Positions 39,961 to 41,409 of a DNA stretch of 41,409 nt are shown piece by piece. Origin of the DNA: Hyphomicrobiales bacterium (GTDB taxonomy: Bacteria; Pseudomonadota; Alphaproteobacteria; Rhizobiales; Xanthobacteraceae); NCBI GenBank assembly GCA_003169835.1, contig PNAI01000055.1, forward strand, positions 1 to 41,409, written 5' to 3'. A program made the translations under genes and the position numbers. Numbering within the stretch: the stretch's first letter is position 1; the number at the start of each line of letters is the position of its first letter. The notes beneath the pieces are model-generated. The model saw nothing but the letters and a program-made list of their open reading frames with translations. It was not told the origin of the DNA and did not search any database.

Positions 39961-40731
39961 TCACTCCGCCGTCCAGCCGCCGTCGATCACCATCGACGTG
40001 CCGGTCATCAGCGCCGACGCATCGGACGCCAAGAACACAATCGCGCCGGTAAGATCCTCAAGCTGGCCAAGCCGGCCGAGCTTGATGCGGGCAAGCGTAT
40101 CCTTGCGGAAGACTTCATTCTGAAAGAAGGGCCGCGTCATCGGCGTCTCGATGAACGTGGGCGCCAGCGTGTTGACGCGGATTTTGTGCGCGGCAAGCTC
40201 GATCGCCATCGCCTTGGTGAAACCTTCCATTGCGTGCTTGGTCGCGCAATAGACCGTGCGCGTCGGGCCGCCCACATGGCCCATCTGCGACGACATGTTG
40301 ATGATCGAGCCGGGCGTCTTCGCTTCGACCATCCGGCGCGCCACTGCCTGCGCGACGAAATAGGCCGCGCGCACGTTCAGTCCGAACACGAAGTCGAAAT
40401 CCTCGACCTTCACGTCCACGAACGGCGCCGGCCGGTTGGTGCCGGCGTTGTTGACCAGAATGTCGAACGGCGCTTGCGCCGAGATCACCTTCCTCACCGC
40501 GTCCACATCGCGCACATCGAGCGTGAGCGGCTCGGCCTTCTGCCCGCGCGCCTTGATGGCGGCGGCGGCTTCCTCGATCTCTTTCGACGTGCGTGCGGCA
40601 AGAGTCACATGCGCACCGGCGTCAGCGAGTGCAGAGGCCGCGGCAAGCCCAATGCCGCGGCCCGCGCCGGTGACGAGCGCGCGCTTGCCGTCGAGCCGAA
40701 ACGAAGGTGTCTTCGTCAGTTCAACGGCCAT
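39961..40731 (-). CDS. Short-chain dehydrogenase/reductase (SDR)
   Basis: 256 residues, classical SDR size. It has TGAGRGIG (21-28) for NAD(P), NNAG (94-97), catalytic Ser148 in NMSSQMG, and Tyr161 and Lys165 in YCATK. The adjacent Arg in AARTSKE near residue 47 hints at NADP preference. Relatives are gluconate 5-dehydrogenase and 3-oxoacyl-ACP reductase types; the substrate cannot be told from the sequence. It follows the MAPEG gene by 9 bases and the solute-binding protein gene follows it after 34 bases. Confidence 0.93.
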   Translation of the reverse strand: MAVELTKTPSFRLDGKRALVTGAGRGIGLAAASALADAGAHVTLAARTSKEIEEAAAAIKARGQKAEPLTLDVRDVDAVRKVISAQAPFDILVNNAGTNRPAPFVDVKVEDFDFVFGLNVRAAYFVAQAVARRMVEAKTPGSIINMSSQMGHVGGPTRTVYCATKHAMEGFTKAMAIELAAHKIRVNTLAPTFIETPMTRPFFQNEVFRKDTLARIKLGRLGQLEDLTGAIVFLASDASALMTGTSMVIDGGWTAE

Positions 40732-40740
40732 TGCGGTCGA

Positions 40741-41139
40741 TCAGCCGATAGCCCGTAGACCGTTGATGAGCAGCACGACCGCCGCAATGACCAGCACGCC
40801 GAACGTGGCCAGAACGCCGATCCCGCGAAGCTGAAGATTTTCCGGCTCTTGCGAGACGGTATAGGCGTGAAAGATGCGTGCGAACACCAGTACCAGGGCA
40901 AGAATATGAATCAGATAACGGGAGTGCGATTGCATTTCCAGGAACGTGAGCAGAATGAGCGCCAGCGGAACGTACTCCGCGAAATTGGCCTGCACGCGCA
41001 TGCGACGCTCCAGGCTGGGATTGCCGCCATGGCCGATGGCGACCTTGGCGGACGCCCGCATCATGATCACGCGCACGGAAAGGAAAACGAAAATCAAGGC
41101 GAGGATAGAGGCGTAGACCGGGACAATGATGGGCACCAT
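40741..41139 (-). CDS. MAPEG-family membrane protein
   Basis: 132 residues, four membrane helices. The MAPEG core is visible in NPSLERRMRVQANFAEYVPLALILL, where Arg and Asn after ER are the glutathione-contact type residues. MAPEG proteins include microsomal glutathione transferases and leukotriene synthases; bacterial ones are mostly uncharacterised and may conjugate glutathione or reduce peroxides at the membrane. The ATG at 41139 is preceded by TTGGAGGTCACC. A TTG just upstream is in frame but lies in the ribosome site itself, so it is not the start. The gene lies 24 bases after the HisD-like stop. Confidence 0.88.
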   Translation of the reverse strand: MVPIIVPVYASILALIFVFLSVRVIMMRASAKVAIGHGGNPSLERRMRVQANFAEYVPLALILLTFLEMQSHSRYLIHILALVLVFARIFHAYTVSQEPENLQLRGIGVLATFGVLVIAAVVLLINGLRAIG

Positions 41140-41163
41140 GGTGACCTCCAAATATTCGGTTGC

Positions 41164-41409
41164 TTATTCGGCCGCCTGGGCGTAGGCGACATTGCGCCGT
41201 CCGTAGCGCCGCACGCGCACATTGGCCTGCTCCGCGTGCGCGGAAAAGCCCTCCAGGATACAAAGGCGTGAACAATATTCACCGATCATAGTGCTCGCTT
41301 CGTCGGTAAGCACCTTCTGATAGGTGCAAGTTTTCAGGAATTTGCCAACCCAAAGCCCGCCAGTGTAACGCGCAGCTTTCTTCGTGGGCAGCGTATGGTT
41401 GGTGCCGAT
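41164..41409 (-). CDS. Histidinol dehydrogenase-like protein (5' part missing, C-terminal 81 residues)
   Basis: The reading frame runs off the right edge. The remaining end reads [20 protein letters not shown] followed by [19 protein letters not shown] and ends [16 protein letters not shown] is the conserved C-terminal motif of the histidinol dehydrogenase family, whose His takes part in the zinc and substrate site. The segment [24 protein letters not shown] differs from biosynthetic HisD, which ends in an AL.LHA.EGL.AHA-type motif. It could be a catabolic relative such as sulfopropanediol dehydrogenase. Next to SDR and binding-protein genes a catabolic role is more likely than histidine synthesis. 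Confidence 0.85.
   Translation of the reverse strand: MGTNHTLPTKKAARYTGGLWVGKFLKTCTYQKVLTDEASTMIGEYCSRLCILEGFSAHAEQANVRVRRYGRRNVAYAQAAE

Noticed and set aside
1..41409. tRNA, rRNA, CRISPR array, insertion sequence, integrase or attachment sites
   Set aside because: I found no cloverleaf with a CCA-type end, no regularly spaced repeats, no transposase or integrase motifs, and no flanking duplications.

Overview
This is a GC-rich, densely coded stretch of what is most likely an alphaproteobacterial chromosome of the Hyphomicrobiales (Bradyrhizobium, Rhodopseudomonas or Xanthobacteraceae relatives). The guess rests on codon use, on the mass of tripartite tricarboxylate and branched-chain-type ABC transporters, and on a palindromic intergenic repeat at 9556-9603 of a kind common in that order. 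I see no tRNA, rRNA, insertion sequence, phage gene or CRISPR array. Nearly everything is catabolic: solute uptake plus ring-modifying, decarboxylating, hydrolytic and dehydrogenase enzymes.

Region 1 (1-7549, + strand) is one gene string: the end of a 2-oxo acid dehydrogenase E1 beta gene, a succinate-semialdehyde-type aldehyde dehydrogenase, a lipoyl E2, and the two subunits of a molybdenum enzyme of the pyrogallol-phloroglucinol transhydroxylase family. The large subunit keeps the Mo-ligand Ser and the catalytic His, Asp and Tyr of the Pelobacter enzyme, but carries an added N-terminal membrane helix and an SCP2-like lipid-binding domain. The small subunit has lost exactly the four cysteines expected to hold one of its three [4Fe-4S] clusters. 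Together with the E1/E2/aldehyde dehydrogenase genes this recalls the hydroxyhydroquinone and hydroxybenzoquinone route of anaerobic resorcinol degraders. This is the most unusual system in the window.

Region 2 (7550-12192, - strand) is a tripartite tricarboxylate transporter (TctA, TctB, two tandem TctC-type binding proteins) preceded by a VOC-fold protein. Region 3 (12305-17523) has a DUF1330-like gene and a periplasmic binding protein on + facing a livHMGF operon on -, with a strong terminator between them. Region 4 (17840-21788) holds a Tat-exported amidohydrolase, a cupin, a flavin monooxygenase resembling 2,6-dihydroxypyridine 3-monooxygenase, and a cytoplasmic ACMSD-type amidohydrolase. 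Region 5 (21819-29562, - strand) is a second complete ABC uptake operon (binding protein, livHMGF) preceded by a CocE/NonD-type acyl hydrolase and a beta-hydroxyacid dehydrogenase.

Region 6 (29758-33361, + strand) alternates GlcG/HbpS-like proteins with a second beta-hydroxyacid dehydrogenase, then a zeta-class GST and a Gfo/Idh/MocA oxidoreductase. Region 7 (33358-39107) starts with a LysR regulator divergent from an M24-fold protein, followed by a minimal PEP-synthase-like protein and two D-2-hydroxyacid dehydrogenases. Region 8 (39108-41409, - strand) is a HisD-like gene (cut by the window edge), a MAPEG protein, an SDR and a solute-binding protein. The recurring pattern is one importer next to a small set of catabolic enzymes, as expected for a versatile soil heterotroph living on aromatic and organic acids. 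Substrates cannot be read from sequence alone.
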